NCBI GenBank assembly: GCA_027623325.1
Contig: JAQBXY010000014.1
Coordinates: 1 to 64,000, forward strand
Source: Gemmatimonadota bacterium
GTDB lineage: Bacteria; Gemmatimonadota; Gemmatimonadetes; Longimicrobiales; Gaopeijiaceae
Reading direction: 5' to 3'
DNA length: 64,000 nt
Under the pieces are notes generated by a model, which saw only the letters and a list, made by a program, of their open reading frames with translations, did no database searches and was not told where the DNA came from. This document shows positions 40,131 to 49,228 of the stretch, piece after piece; the stretch's first letter is position 1; every line of letters begins with the position of its first letter. The translations under genes and the position numbers were made by a program.

Positions 40131-43048
40131 ACCACAAAGAACTCAACGCCCGGGTCTCAGCCGCGCGAGACCAGGTCGAGGCTCGCGGGGAGACGTTTTA
40201 CCCGGGCGCCAGTCGGATTCATCTGGCGGCGTTTCCCCCGCGGGAGCGGTGGAACGACTGGGTGGAGTTGGACTCGAAGTCCTGGCCGAAGCGGGTTGAG
40301 AAGCGGTACATGCTCGTTCCTACCACATGCTTCAACTGCGAGTCTGCGTGCGGGCTTCTGGCCTATGTGGATCGCGACACGCTGCAGGTGCGCAAGTTCG
40401 AGGGGAACCCAGAGCACCCGGGTTCGCGCGGTCGGAACTGCGCGAAGGGTCCGGCTACGATCAACCAGATCACCGACCCCGATCGGATCTTGTTTCCGCT
40501 GAAGCGGGCGGGGGAGCGGGGCGAAGGGAAGTGGGAGAGAGTGAGTTGGGATGACGCGCTCGACGACATCGCTGGGCGAATTCGAAAGTGCATGCAGGAC
40601 GAACGGCACGAGCAGGTCATGTACCACGTTGGACGCCCGGGCGAAGACGGGTATACCGAACGCATGCTGGCGGCGTGGGGTGTCGACGGGCATAACTCGC
40701 ACACCAACGTGTGCTCGAGCGGCGCCCGCGCTGGGTACCATTGGTGGATGGGGATGGACCGCCCCAGCCCCGACCATGCCAACGCGAAGGTGATCGTCCT
40801 TGTGAGTAGTCACCTCGAGACGGGTCACTACTTCAACCCCCACGCCCAGCGCATCATCGAGGGAAAGAAGAACGGGGCGAAGCTCATCGTTCTCGACACC
40901 CGGCTTTCGAACACGTCGACACACGCTGACCAATGGCTATCGCCGTACCCCGGCTCCGAGGCGGCTATTTTTCTGGCGGTCGCCAATTGGATGATCCAGG
41001 AAGGCAAATACGATCGTGAGTTTGTTCGTCGATGGTGGAACTGGCAGGAATACCTAGACCGAATTCACGGAGAGCCGAACGGTGGGTTCGAACGCTTCGA
41101 GGAGCTGCTCCGAGACACCTACTCCGAGTACACCTTCGACTTCGCTGCGGAGGAGTCCGGCCTGTCCGCCGCCGCTTTGCAGACGATGGCCGAGACCATC
41201 TCGACTGCAGGCACACGACTCGCCACTCACAATTGGCGCAGCGCGGGTTCTGGCAACCTGGGTGGATGGCAAGTGGCGCGAACGCTGCTGCTCCTGAACG
41301 CCCTTCTCGGAGCGATCGCGACCGAAGGGGGGACCTTCCCGAACTCGTGGAACAAGTTCACGCCCAAGCCGCCTCGGCTACCGCATCAGCATCCGAAGCG
41401 CTGGAACGAGGTGCTTTGGCCCCGCGAGTACCCGCTTGCGTTAATGGAGATGTCGTTCCTGATGCCGCATCTGATGCGCGACCAGGACGCCTTCGTCGAC
41501 GTCTACTTTACCAGAGTCTACAATCCGGTGTGGACCAACCCGGACGGCTTCAGTTGGATCGAGATGCTGACGGATCCGAAGAGGATCGGCCAGCACATCG
41601 CGATGACCCCCACCTGGAATGAAACCGCCTACTTCGCGGACTACGTGCTACCGATGGGGCACTCGTCCGAGCGACACGATCTGACGTCCTACGAACAGTA
41701 CGACGGCCAGTGGCTCGGCTTCCGGCAACCGGTTCTTCGAACGGCCCGGGAGCGTCTCGGTGAACGCATCACGGACACGCGGCAGGTGAATCCGGGTGAG
41801 GTCTGGGAAGAGAACGAGTTCTGGATCGAGTTGACGTGGCGTATCGACCCCGACGGAACACTGGGCATTCGTCAGTTCTTCGAATCCGTGAAGAATCCGG
41901 GGGAGAAGATGACCGTCGACGAGTACTATGGGTGGATCTTCGAGAATTCGGTGCCCGGTCTTCCGGCGGCGGCTGCCGCGGAGGGGATCAGCCCGCTCGA
42001 GTACATGCGTCGCGTCGGTGCGTTCGAGGTCGCCAGCAAGATCGGGCGGGTATACGAACAGCGGATCCCCGAGGAAGAACTCGAGGACGTTCACGTCGAC
42101 GGAGCGGATCGTGTCTACACACGCGCGCCCGTTCCCCCGAGCCCGAAGGCGCCGGGAGGCACCAAGATCGACCCGGATGAGCAGGGCCGTCGCCGAGTCG
42201 GTGTGCGGGTGAACGGGGAGGTCCTCAGGGGTTGGCCGACGCCGTCCGGAAAGCTCGAGTTCTGGTCCCCGACGCTCCACGAGTGGGGCTGGCCCGAGCT
42301 CGCGATCCCGACCTACATCCGGAGCCACATCCATCGGCAGAATCTGGACGCCGACCAGATGCCTCTCATTTCGACGTTCCGCGTCCCGGTACAGATCCAC
42401 ACACGCAGCGCAAATGCGAAGTGGCTCGACGAAATCGCCCACACGAATCCGCTTTGGATTCATCCGTCGGACGCCGCTCGGGTGGGTGTTGCGAAGACGG
42501 GAGACCTCGTGCGCGTCGAGACCGAGATCGGGCACTTCGTTCTCAAGACATGGATCACGGAGGGTATTCGCCCTGGAGTCGTCGCCTGTAGCCATCACAT
42601 GGGGCGGTGGAAGCCGGAGGGACACGAGGGGCAGAGAATCGGAATGATGACCGTGGCGTTGGACCAGGCCGATTCGACCTGGGACCTCACCCGGAAGAAG
42701 GGTGGCGGTCCGTTCGCTTCTTCGGATCCGGATACGCTGCGGGTCTGGTGGACGGACGTGGGTGTCCATCAGAATCTGACGCATGCCGTGCACCCCGATC
42801 CGATTTCGGGGATGCACTGCTGGCATCAGGCCGTTCGAGTAAAGAAGGCCGAGCCAACCGACTCCTTTGGTGATGTATCCGTCGATACGGCCAAGTCACG
42901 CGCGGCCTACGAGCGATGGCTGGCGACGACGCGATCCGCCGACGAGCATTCGCCCGATGGCACCCGGCGCCCCTTCTGGATGCTGCGCCCGGTTCGGCCC
43001 GAGCGCGCCGCCTACGATCTTCCCGACCGTGAGCCGGTTGGTGCCTGA
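40127..43048 (+). CDS. Molybdopterin (bis-MGD) oxidoreductase of the DMSO-reductase superfamily
   Basis: A 973-aa catalytic subunit. The N-terminal 4Fe-4S site is TTCFNCESACGLLAY with the fourth Cys in RGRNCAKGPAT. The likely molybdenum ligand is the Cys in SHTNVCSSGARAGYHWWMG. Pterin-binding regions include SWDDALDDIAGRI, VLVSSHLETGHYFNPHAQRI, NWRSAGSGNLGGW and, in the C-terminal dinucleotide domain, IHTRSANAKWLDE and WIHPSDAARVGV. There is no Tat signal, so it acts in the cytoplasm. Substrate unknown; its relatives include thiosulfate, arsenate and other oxyanion enzymes. Overlaps the anchor gene upstream and the chaperone gene downstream. Confidence 0.92.
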   Translation: MNHKELNARVSAARDQVEARGETFYPGASRIHLAAFPPRERWNDWVELDSKSWPKRVEKRYMLVPTTCFNCESACGLLAYVDRDTLQVRKFEGNPEHPGSRGRNCAKGPATINQITDPDRILFPLKRAGERGEGKWERVSWDDALDDIAGRIRKCMQDERHEQVMYHVGRPGEDGYTERMLAAWGVDGHNSHTNVCSSGARAGYHWWMGMDRPSPDHANAKVIVLVSSHLETGHYFNPHAQRIIEGKKNGAKLIVLDTRLSNTSTHADQWLSPYPGSEAAIFLAVANWMIQEGKYDREFVRRWWNWQEYLDRIHGEPNGGFERFEELLRDTYSEYTFDFAAEESGLSAAALQTMAETISTAGTRLATHNWRSAGSGNLGGWQVARTLLLLNALLGAIATEGGTFPNSWNKFTPKPPRLPHQHPKRWNEVLWPREYPLALMEMSFLMPHLMRDQDAFVDVYFTRVYNPVWTNPDGFSWIEMLTDPKRIGQHIAMTPTWNETAYFADYVLPMGHSSERHDLTSYEQYDGQWLGFRQPVLRTARERLGERITDTRQVNPGEVWEENEFWIELTWRIDPDGTLGIRQFFESVKNPGEKMTVDEYYGWIFENSVPGLPAAAAAEGISPLEYMRRVGAFEVASKIGRVYEQRIPEEELEDVHVDGADRVYTRAPVPPSPKAPGGTKIDPDEQGRRRVGVRVNGEVLRGWPTPSGKLEFWSPTLHEWGWPELAIPTYIRSHIHRQNLDADQMPLISTFRVPVQIHTRSANAKWLDEIAHTNPLWIHPSDAARVGVAKTGDLVRVETEIGHFVLKTWITEGIRPGVVACSHHMGRWKPEGHEGQRIGMMTVALDQADSTWDLTRKKGGGPFASSDPDTLRVWWTDVGVHQNLTHAVHPDPISGMHCWHQAVRVKKAEPTDSFGDVSVDTAKSRAAYERWLATTRSADEHSPDGTRRPFWMLRPVRPERAAYDLPDREPVGA

Positions 43049-43970
43049 CGACGCCCCCCTTGAGCTGATACGCAGTCTGGCCGTGATCGCCGAGCCGCCA
43101 GGCGAGGAGCAGGGACGACTCACACAACTGCTGGACCTCGGCGCGCCGCCGACCGCGTCTGAATACTCCGACGTCTTCCTGTTTCAACTCTATCCCTACG
43201 CGTCTGTTCACGTCGGGTCCGAGGGGATGATGGGGGGGGAGGCCCGCGATCGCGTCGCCGGCTTCTGGACGGCTCTGGGCCACGTACCCCCTGCCGAGCC
43301 GGACCATCTTGCGGCACTGCTGGGCTTGTACGCCAGCCTCGGGCAACGCGAGCACGACGTAGACGGGGCGGAGCGGGCCCTGGTGCGCGAGAGTCGCCAC
43401 GCGCTCTTGAACGAACACCTCGCACCGTGGGTTTTCGCATTTCTCGCGCGTGTCCAGGAACTGGCGAGCGGGGCCTACGCAGCCTGGGCCTCGCTCCTCT
43501 ACGAGGTCCTCCTCTCTGAGGCCCGATCGTTCGGGTCGGATGCCTCCGCTCCATTGCCGCTACACCTTCGCCTTTCGGACGACCTTCCCGATCCGCGGAC
43601 CGAGGGCGGGGACGCGTGGTTCTCAGGGCTATTGGCGCCGGTCCGGGCGGGCATGATCCTGACTCGGGCTGATCTGGCCCGAATCGCGGGTGCCCTCGAC
43701 CTCGGCTTGAGAGCGGGGGAGCGACGGTACGCCCTCGAACACCTCCTTGCCCAAGACCCGATCTCCGTTCTGGGAGCGCTCGCCGCGGAGGCCCGTCGAC
43801 AGGGAGCCGCGCATGCCGGGCGCAGTGATTGGCTCGGGCCGGCGGCAACGTTCTGTCACGACCGGGCGATGCGGGCAGCCGCCCTCCTGGAGGAACTCGC
43901 CGAGCAGGGGGCCACTCACTTACGCGACGCGAGTGAAGCGCCGGTCGGGATCGGAGTGGAAGAGGGGTGA
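43029..43970 (+). CDS. TorD-like molybdoenzyme assembly chaperone
   Basis: A 313-aa helical protein (GTG start; a second GTG at 43041 is possible). Its middle contains TorD/DmsD-family patterns: SDVFLFQLYPYASVHVG, DRVAGFWTALGHVPPAEPDH then LAALLGLYASL, and HLAPWVFAFLARVQELASG with the Y-A-x-W segment. It is longer than classical TorD, with a C-terminal half (SGLLAPVRAGMILTRADLAR) carrying a second helical region. It overlaps the molybdoenzyme by 20 bp and the SulP gene by 4 bp, so it is the dedicated chaperone of that enzyme. Confidence 0.85.
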   Translation: MSRLVPDDAPLELIRSLAVIAEPPGEEQGRLTQLLDLGAPPTASEYSDVFLFQLYPYASVHVGSEGMMGGEARDRVAGFWTALGHVPPAEPDHLAALLGLYASLGQREHDVDGAERALVRESRHALLNEHLAPWVFAFLARVQELASGAYAAWASLLYEVLLSEARSFGSDASAPLPLHLRLSDDLPDPRTEGGDAWFSGLLAPVRAGMILTRADLARIAGALDLGLRAGERRYALEHLLAQDPISVLGALAAEARRQGAAHAGRSDWLGPAATFCHDRAMRAAALLEELAEQGATHLRDASEAPVGIGVEEG

Positions 43971-45532
43971 CGCCCATGAGAGCCGATCCGCCCGGACGGA
44001 TGTCGCTCCCCGACGTCCTGGCTGGCCTGAGCGTCGCACTGGTCCTGATTCCGCAATCGATGGCGTACGCCGAGCTGGCGGGCCTCCCGCCCCATCATGG
44101 GCTTTATGCGGCCACACTGCCGCTGATCGCTGCGGCGTTCCTCGCTTCGTCGCCGTATCTGTCGACGGGCCCCGTGGCCCTGACCGGCCTCCTCACGTTC
44201 AGTGCGTTGGTTCCGTTGGCACCGGTAGGAACCGCAGAATTCGCAGCTCTGGCGGCCCTCTTGGCCCTGATCGTCGGCCTAGTGCGTTTTGCGGTAGGTT
44301 GGTTCAAGGCCGGATGGCTCGTATACCTGATGTCCCATTCGATGATGCGGGGCTTTCTCTCTGCGGCCGCGATTCTGATTTTTGCGTCGCAGGTACCCGG
44401 TCTGCTGGGAAGCGCGGCGCCGGCGGACGAGGGCGTGCTGCAACGTGCCTGGTGGGCGCTGGCGCACCGGGAATCGTGGGGAGTGGCGGCCATAGGGTTG
44501 TCCGCGTTCACGATCGTCACCGTAGTAGTCGCGGGCCGAATCCACCCTCTCGTTCCGGGCGTCCTCCTCGCCTCGGCCGTCGGGGTCGCATACTCGGTGA
44601 TGACCGGGTACACAGGACCGACCGTGGGCGCGATCCCAAGCGGCCTGCCACCGTTTTCGGCCGATCTGCCTTGGGCGCGACTCCCCTCGCTCATCGTGCC
44701 GGGCTTGGTCATTTCCGTCATAGGCTTTGCCGAGGGCGTGTCGATTTCGCGTCTCCTTGCGTCGCAGGACCGACAGCGCTGGGTGGCCGATCGAGAATTT
44801 TTGAGCAAGGGCATGGCGTGTGTAGTGGCCGCCTTCACCGGCGGCTTGCCGGTGGGTGGTTCGCTGTCTCGCACGAGCTTGAACCGTCTAGCCGGTGCCC
44901 GAAGTCGTTGGAGCGGACTCGTGACGGGCGTCGCCGTGCTCTGCTTCCTGCCATTTGCGGATGTGCTCAGTCCGCTGCCCAAGGCGGTCCTCGCGGGCAT
45001 CGTCGTGACGGCGATTTCAAAACTCATCCGGCCTCAGGACCTCTGGAGGATCTGGAGGATCTCGCCGCCACAGGCGCTCGTCGGTTGGGGCACGTTCGCG
45101 GCGACCCTCATCCTCTCGCCGCAGGTCGACCAGGCGATCCTCCTCGGGATCGCCATGTCGGCTGCGGTCCATCTATGGCGGGAGTTGAAGCCTCATGTGA
45201 CGTCGAAGCGGGTCGACGACACCCTTGTCGTCGAGTTGAGCGGTGTGCTGTGGTTCGGTTCCGCGCCGGCCCTCGAGGATCAGATCCTGGCCCAGGTCGC
45301 CGACGAACCCGACGTCACGCGGGTCGTGATTCGTTGCGGCGGGTTGGGCCGGATCGATCTGTCGGGTGCCTACACCCTCCACGAGATGATCAACCAGGGA
45401 TCGGGTGCCGGCTACGAGGTGGTTCTCGAGGACGTCCCGGACCATGCGAGGCGACTCTTGTCGGCCGTCGGCGTGATCGTTGATCGTCCCGTCGGTCAAC
45501 CGACCGGAACCGGAACCACGTCTCCTCCGTAG
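43967..45532 (+). CDS. SulP-family anion transporter with STAS domain
   Basis: A 521-aa transporter. The membrane part (about residues 12-400) begins with the SulP signature DVLAGLSVALVLIPQSMAYA then ELAGLPPHHGLYAA, and has ISVIGFAEGVSISRLLAS and LPVGGSLSRTSLNRLAGARS. A STAS domain (about 420-505) starts at DDTLVVELSGVLWFGSA and has RIDLSGAYTLHEMI. SulP proteins carry sulfate, bicarbonate or other anions. Its GTG start overlaps the chaperone stop, placing it in the molybdoenzyme operon. That suggests it handles the anionic substrate or product of that enzyme. Confidence 0.93.
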   Translation: MTPMRADPPGRMSLPDVLAGLSVALVLIPQSMAYAELAGLPPHHGLYAATLPLIAAAFLASSPYLSTGPVALTGLLTFSALVPLAPVGTAEFAALAALLALIVGLVRFAVGWFKAGWLVYLMSHSMMRGFLSAAAILIFASQVPGLLGSAAPADEGVLQRAWWALAHRESWGVAAIGLSAFTIVTVVVAGRIHPLVPGVLLASAVGVAYSVMTGYTGPTVGAIPSGLPPFSADLPWARLPSLIVPGLVISVIGFAEGVSISRLLASQDRQRWVADREFLSKGMACVVAAFTGGLPVGGSLSRTSLNRLAGARSRWSGLVTGVAVLCFLPFADVLSPLPKAVLAGIVVTAISKLIRPQDLWRIWRISPPQALVGWGTFAATLILSPQVDQAILLGIAMSAAVHLWRELKPHVTSKRVDDTLVVELSGVLWFGSAPALEDQILAQVADEPDVTRVVIRCGGLGRIDLSGAYTLHEMINQGSGAGYEVVLEDVPDHARRLLSAVGVIVDRPVGQPTGTGTTSPP

Positions 45533-45598
45533 TGTGGAAGAGGCCGGACCTCTACTTTGGTCCTCGGCTCGGGACGACCCATCTATTCGGGGGATATC

Positions 45599-45883
45599 AT
45601 GTTCGCTTTGATTGCGGCCGGCATTGCCGGCGTATCGGGCGTCTTCGGTCATATCAAGGCCAGGGACTTCGTAGGCCAGCGGCTTCGCTACACGGCACTG
45701 GTCGAAAAGCCTGCGCTGGGACTCTGGGCCGGGGTCGGGGCGATGATCGTGGCCGCCCCTGTGGTGGCCATTCTCCCGATCGTCGGCGCGGGCACGGCGA
45801 TCGCGATCGGCGCCGGGGTCGGGACGGGAGTCGCTCTTGGGGTCAAGGACTCGAAGGAGCCCCCCAAACTCCTGGATCGCTGA
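45599..45883 (+). CDS. Small membrane protein of unknown function
   Basis: A 94-aa protein with an N-terminal helix (MFALIAAGIAGVSGVFGHI), a short basic loop (KARDFVGQRLRYTALVEK) and a long Gly/Ala/Val-rich hydrophobic segment (AMIVAAPVVAILPIVGAGTA then IAIGAGVGTGVALGV), ending in a charged tail. GGGGG precedes the ATG at 45599. It follows the SulP gene by 66 bp on the same strand and may belong to the same transcript. I do not recognise it. The 200 bp after it hold no supported feature. Confidence 0.65.
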   Translation: MFALIAAGIAGVSGVFGHIKARDFVGQRLRYTALVEKPALGLWAGVGAMIVAAPVVAILPIVGAGTAIAIGAGVGTGVALGVKDSKEPPKLLDR

Positions 45884-46085
45884 CGCCCGTGCCACCGACC
45901 GCAACGCGGTCGCACCGAGACTTCTAACGTCCGCTCCCATTCGGAGGTAGGTCGCGGGCCGACTGCCGACGATGTTCGGCGTCTACGCAGTGTGGGCCGT
46001 ATCGCGCGTCCCCACGCTCTTCGGCGCCCTCGTGTGTGCGGAGTTGGCGAGCAACGCGGCGCGGACTCTAGGGCTGTCCTGAGGT

Positions 46086-46373
46086 TCAGCCCCCGAAACG
46101 CTCCAGGACGCCGATCAACTTCTGCCGCTCCGTGTCGGAAAGCTTTCCGTCACTGAAGAAGTTCGTGAGGATGCCGATGATTTCGTCGACCGCTTGGATG
46201 CCGATCACGTCGGGGTTGGCTTCGATCCAGGCCTGGAACCCTTTCGCCTCGCTCTCTGAAACGTGCCCGTCCGCGACGATCGCCCGCGCGAACTGCATCA
46301 TGCCATGAAGCGCGTTGCTCCTTCGCATGACCGAGTCGTCGATTTCCAATGCGGCTTCTCCGGCGAGTTTCAC
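46086..46373 (-). CDS. TerB-like helical domain protein
   Basis: A 95-aa acidic helical protein starting with GTG (an in-frame stop lies seven codons upstream). Sequence FARAIVADGHVSESEAKGFQ then AWIEANPDV and NFFSDGKLSDTERQKLIGVL shows two D-G-x-(V/L)-(S/T)-x-x-E motifs, the metal-binding-like loops of TerB-type domains. In related proteins this domain is joined to a BRCT or exonuclease domain; here it stands alone. Role unknown. Confidence 0.7.
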   Translation of the reverse strand: MKLAGEAALEIDDSVMRRSNALHGMMQFARAIVADGHVSESEAKGFQAWIEANPDVIGIQAVDEIIGILTNFFSDGKLSDTERQKLIGVLERFGG

Positions 46374-46490
46374 GGTACAGATTGAGCAACATCAGAGGGC
46401 GATCCACGAACCACAAGGGAACGGTCCCTTGAGCCGAGCGCCGCGGAGCGGCACGTTGTTGCTTCACGTCACCCCAGCCAGAACGCGATC

Positions 46491-47885
46491 ATGAGCGAAA
46501 CCCACGATTCTTCTCCGACCTTTATCGATCGTCGAGATCTGCTGAAGCTCGGCGCAGCAGGATTGGGTTTGGGTGTCGCAGGGGGGCTCGCCGGCCTCTC
46601 TGCCGAAGAGGTCGCGCTACTCCAGGAGCGCCCGAGTCTTGGACCCGCTCCGGAGACGTTGTTGTCGGCGGACCCCATCGACGTTGTACGCGTCGGGTTC
46701 GTCGGAGTCGGACTTCAGGGTGGCTCGCACGTCAGGAATTTCTTGGGCATCGAGGGTGTCGAGATCGTAGCGATCGGGGATGTCCATGAAGCGCGCGCCC
46801 GCGAAGTGGCGGACTGGGTGGAGCAGGACGGCCGGCGGCGGCCCGCGCTCTACACCCGGGGCGACACCGATTTCGTTCGGATGTGCGAAGAAGAGGACCT
46901 CGACCTCGTCTTTACGGCGACTCCCTGGGAATGGCACGTACCGGTTTGCCTGGCGGCGATGGAGAACGGGAAACACGCTGCGACCGAGGTGCCTGCGGCC
47001 TATCGCGTGGAGGATTGCTGGAGGCTGGTGGAAGCTGCGGAGAAGTACTCGAAGCACTGCGTCATGATGGAAAACTGCAACTACGACCGTCCCGAAATGA
47101 TGGTCTTCAACATGGCGCGGCAGGGGCTCTTCGGTGACATCGTCCATGCCGAGTGCGGGTACCTCCACGACCTCAGAGGCATCAAGTTCGAGGATCGCAA
47201 CGAGGGGCTGTGGCGGCGAGCCCACGCGATGGCCCGGAACGGCAACTTCTACCCGACGCACGGCCTGGCTCCGGTTTCCAACGTCATGGATATCAACCGA
47301 GGCGACCGCTTCGACTATCTGGTGTCGATGAGTTCGCCCGCGCTCGGACTTCATGACTGGGCTCGCGAGCACTATCCAGAGGGACATGTCAAACGCGCAG
47401 AGCGCTACGTGCAGGGGGATGTGAACACCACGATGATCAAGACCGTCCAGGGTAAGACCATCTATGTGAGCCACGACACGAATCTTCCCCGACCCTACTC
47501 GCGAATCCATGCGGTTCAGGGCACGCGCGGCATTTTCCAGGGATACCCGAATCGGGTGTACGTCGAAGGGATGAGCCCCGAGCATCGCTGGGAGGACTGG
47601 CTCGAGCGACGCGACGAGTTCGATCATCCGGTCTGGACCGACCTCGAAGAGCGTTCCGCTGGCGCGGGGCATGGCGGCATGGATTTCATCGAGGACTACC
47701 AGCTCGTGAAGGCCCTCCGCGAGGGGAAGCCCACCGATTTCAACGTCTACGATGCGGCGGTACAGTCCGTGATCTGCCCGCTTACCGAGTGGTCCGTCGC
47801 GAACCGGTCGAGGCCGGTGGACGTTCCGGATTTCACGAGGGGCAGGTGGGCACAATGGCCGCGCCTCGAGTTTCTGAGGGGGTAG
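46491..47885 (+). CDS. Tat-exported GH109-like Gfo/Idh/MocA protein (alpha-N-acetylgalactosaminidase candidate)
   Basis: A 464-aa protein with a twin-arginine leader (DRRDLLKLGAAGLGLGVAGG). The Rossmann motif is RVGFVGVGLQGGSHV, followed by LVFTATPWEWHVPVCLAAME and GKHAATEVPAA, which replaces the EKP of ordinary oxidoreductases. The second domain has CGYLHDLRGIKFEDR, NGNFYPTHGLAPVSNVMDIN and RGDRFDYLVSMSSP, segments I associate with GH109, which hydrolyses terminal GalNAc by an NAD-dependent redox mechanism. Its neighbour is a GALK2-like kinase, consistent with GalNAc release and salvage. The specific activity is inferred. Confidence 0.85.
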   Translation: MSETHDSSPTFIDRRDLLKLGAAGLGLGVAGGLAGLSAEEVALLQERPSLGPAPETLLSADPIDVVRVGFVGVGLQGGSHVRNFLGIEGVEIVAIGDVHEARAREVADWVEQDGRRRPALYTRGDTDFVRMCEEEDLDLVFTATPWEWHVPVCLAAMENGKHAATEVPAAYRVEDCWRLVEAAEKYSKHCVMMENCNYDRPEMMVFNMARQGLFGDIVHAECGYLHDLRGIKFEDRNEGLWRRAHAMARNGNFYPTHGLAPVSNVMDINRGDRFDYLVSMSSPALGLHDWAREHYPEGHVKRAERYVQGDVNTTMIKTVQGKTIYVSHDTNLPRPYSRIHAVQGTRGIFQGYPNRVYVEGMSPEHRWEDWLERRDEFDHPVWTDLEERSAGAGHGGMDFIEDYQLVKALREGKPTDFNVYDAAVQSVICPLTEWSVANRSRPVDVPDFTRGRWAQWPRLEFLRG

Positions 47886-47909
47886 GCGGCGGGTGATGGG
47901 AGACGAACG

Positions 47910-49124
47910 CTGAGAGACGTCTCTGAGGCGTTCGAGGCACTATTCGGAGCGCCTCCGACGTATGTCGCGCGTGCACCCGGGCGCGTGAACCTCATCGGCG
48001 AGCACATCGACTACAACGACTTGCCGGTCTTTCCCATGGCTCTGCAGCGGGCCGTTCGCATCGCCCTGCGTCCCAGAGACGACGGCCGGGTGGTGCTTCA
48101 CAATGTCAGTCCCGACTTCCCCACCGTCGAGTTCGAGATCGAGCCTGCCATCCCGCCTTACGTGAAGGGCTCATGGGGCAACTACGTGAAGGCTCCGGCC
48201 AACGAGCTGGCGCGGCGCTTCGCCATATGGCGTGGTTTCGAGGGTGTTCTGTCGTCCGACCTTCCCGTGGCTTCCGGACTCTCGTCCTCGTCGGCCCTCG
48301 TCAACGTCGTGGGGCTCGCGCTCGCGCACATCAACGAGGTCTCGACGGAGGTGCGGGAGTTTTCTCCGGTGATGGCCGACGCGGAGCGTTACGTGGGTAC
48401 CCGCGGTGGCGGCATGGACCAGACGATCTCACTGGGAGCGAAGAACCGATGTGCCGCGCACATTTCGTTCAACCCGCTCCGCATGCGCCATGTCACCGTG
48501 CCGGACGACTGGTGCTTCATCGTCGCTGATACGGGTAAGCGGGCGGAAAAATCAGGTGCGGCCCAGACCGCGTATAATCTGCGCCGAAAGGAATGTGAAG
48601 AGGCTCTTCGGATCGTGACAGGGTACGTTGCCACGGCCAACATCACCGACAAGCTGTGCATCCGGTACCCGGAGTTGGTGAAGGCGGTGAACGCCGACAC
48701 ACTCGTTGAGGCGGCCGGGCAGGTGCTTCAGGGAAATCTCCTGCGCCGTTTCCGCCATGTGGTGACCGAGGCCGATCGCGTTGAAGAAGCCGTGGATCGG
48801 GTTTTTGCCGCCGATGTCACGGGCTTCGGCGCTCTCATGGACGCGTCGCACGCGAGCCTCCGTTCCGATTTCCACGTGAGTTCGGCTGAACTCGATGAAC
48901 TGGTGGCCGTCGCACGAGAGGGTGGAGCGGCCGGTGCGCGCCTCACCGGTGCGGGATTCGGAGGCTTCATTGTGGCGCTTGCCGATCGCTGGACGGTGGG
49001 GGGAGTCCTCGAGACGCTGGTAGCGGACTACTACGAGCGCAGAGGAATGGCGGATCGGATCGACGATCGACTGTTCGTAGCTGTCCCGTCGGCCGGAGCG
49101 AGCTTCGATCGTTTCCGTGCCTAG
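47910..49124 (+). CDS. GHMP sugar kinase, GALK2-like (GalNAc kinase candidate)
   Basis: A 404-aa kinase. The galactokinase signature ARAPGRVNLIGEHIDYND has Ile where classical galactokinases have Thr (GEHTDY), as in GALK2 (N-acetylgalactosamine kinase). Further motifs: GSWGNYVKAPANELARRF, the ATP loop LPVASGLSSSSALVNVVG, ERYVGTRGGGMDQTIS (catalytic Asp) and the GHMP C-terminal motif GARLTGAGFGG. No ATG, GTG or TTG precedes the signature in frame; CTG at 47910 has GGGAG seven bases before it and gives a normal N-terminus (LRDVSEAFEALFG). Next to GH109, so it probably makes GalNAc-1-phosphate. Confidence 0.88.
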   Translation: MRDVSEAFEALFGAPPTYVARAPGRVNLIGEHIDYNDLPVFPMALQRAVRIALRPRDDGRVVLHNVSPDFPTVEFEIEPAIPPYVKGSWGNYVKAPANELARRFAIWRGFEGVLSSDLPVASGLSSSSALVNVVGLALAHINEVSTEVREFSPVMADAERYVGTRGGGMDQTISLGAKNRCAAHISFNPLRMRHVTVPDDWCFIVADTGKRAEKSGAAQTAYNLRRKECEEALRIVTGYVATANITDKLCIRYPELVKAVNADTLVEAAGQVLQGNLLRRFRHVVTEADRVEEAVDRVFAADVTGFGALMDASHASLRSDFHVSSAELDELVAVAREGGAAGARLTGAGFGGFIVALADRWTVGGVLETLVADYYERRGMADRIDDRLFVAVPSAGASFDRFRA

Positions 49125-49228
49125 CGACCGTTGTTGGTCATCCACGGCGCGGGCGGGTTGACGGACCTGCCGGAAGGACAATCTTCAGCACTCCGTAGGA
49201 CCTCGTCTCCCCTGCAGCGCCCTGGTTG

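Noticed and set aside
42867-43028. Upstream extension of the TorD-like gene
   Set aside because: It would overlap the molybdoenzyme gene by about 180 bp and reads as Pro/Arg-rich shadow sequence; GTG at 43029 gives a coupled start.
47910-49124. Plain galactokinase (GalK) assignment
   Set aside because: GEHIDY instead of GEHTDY, GALK2-like surroundings and the adjacent GH109 favour a GalNAc kinase; the assignment stays tentative.
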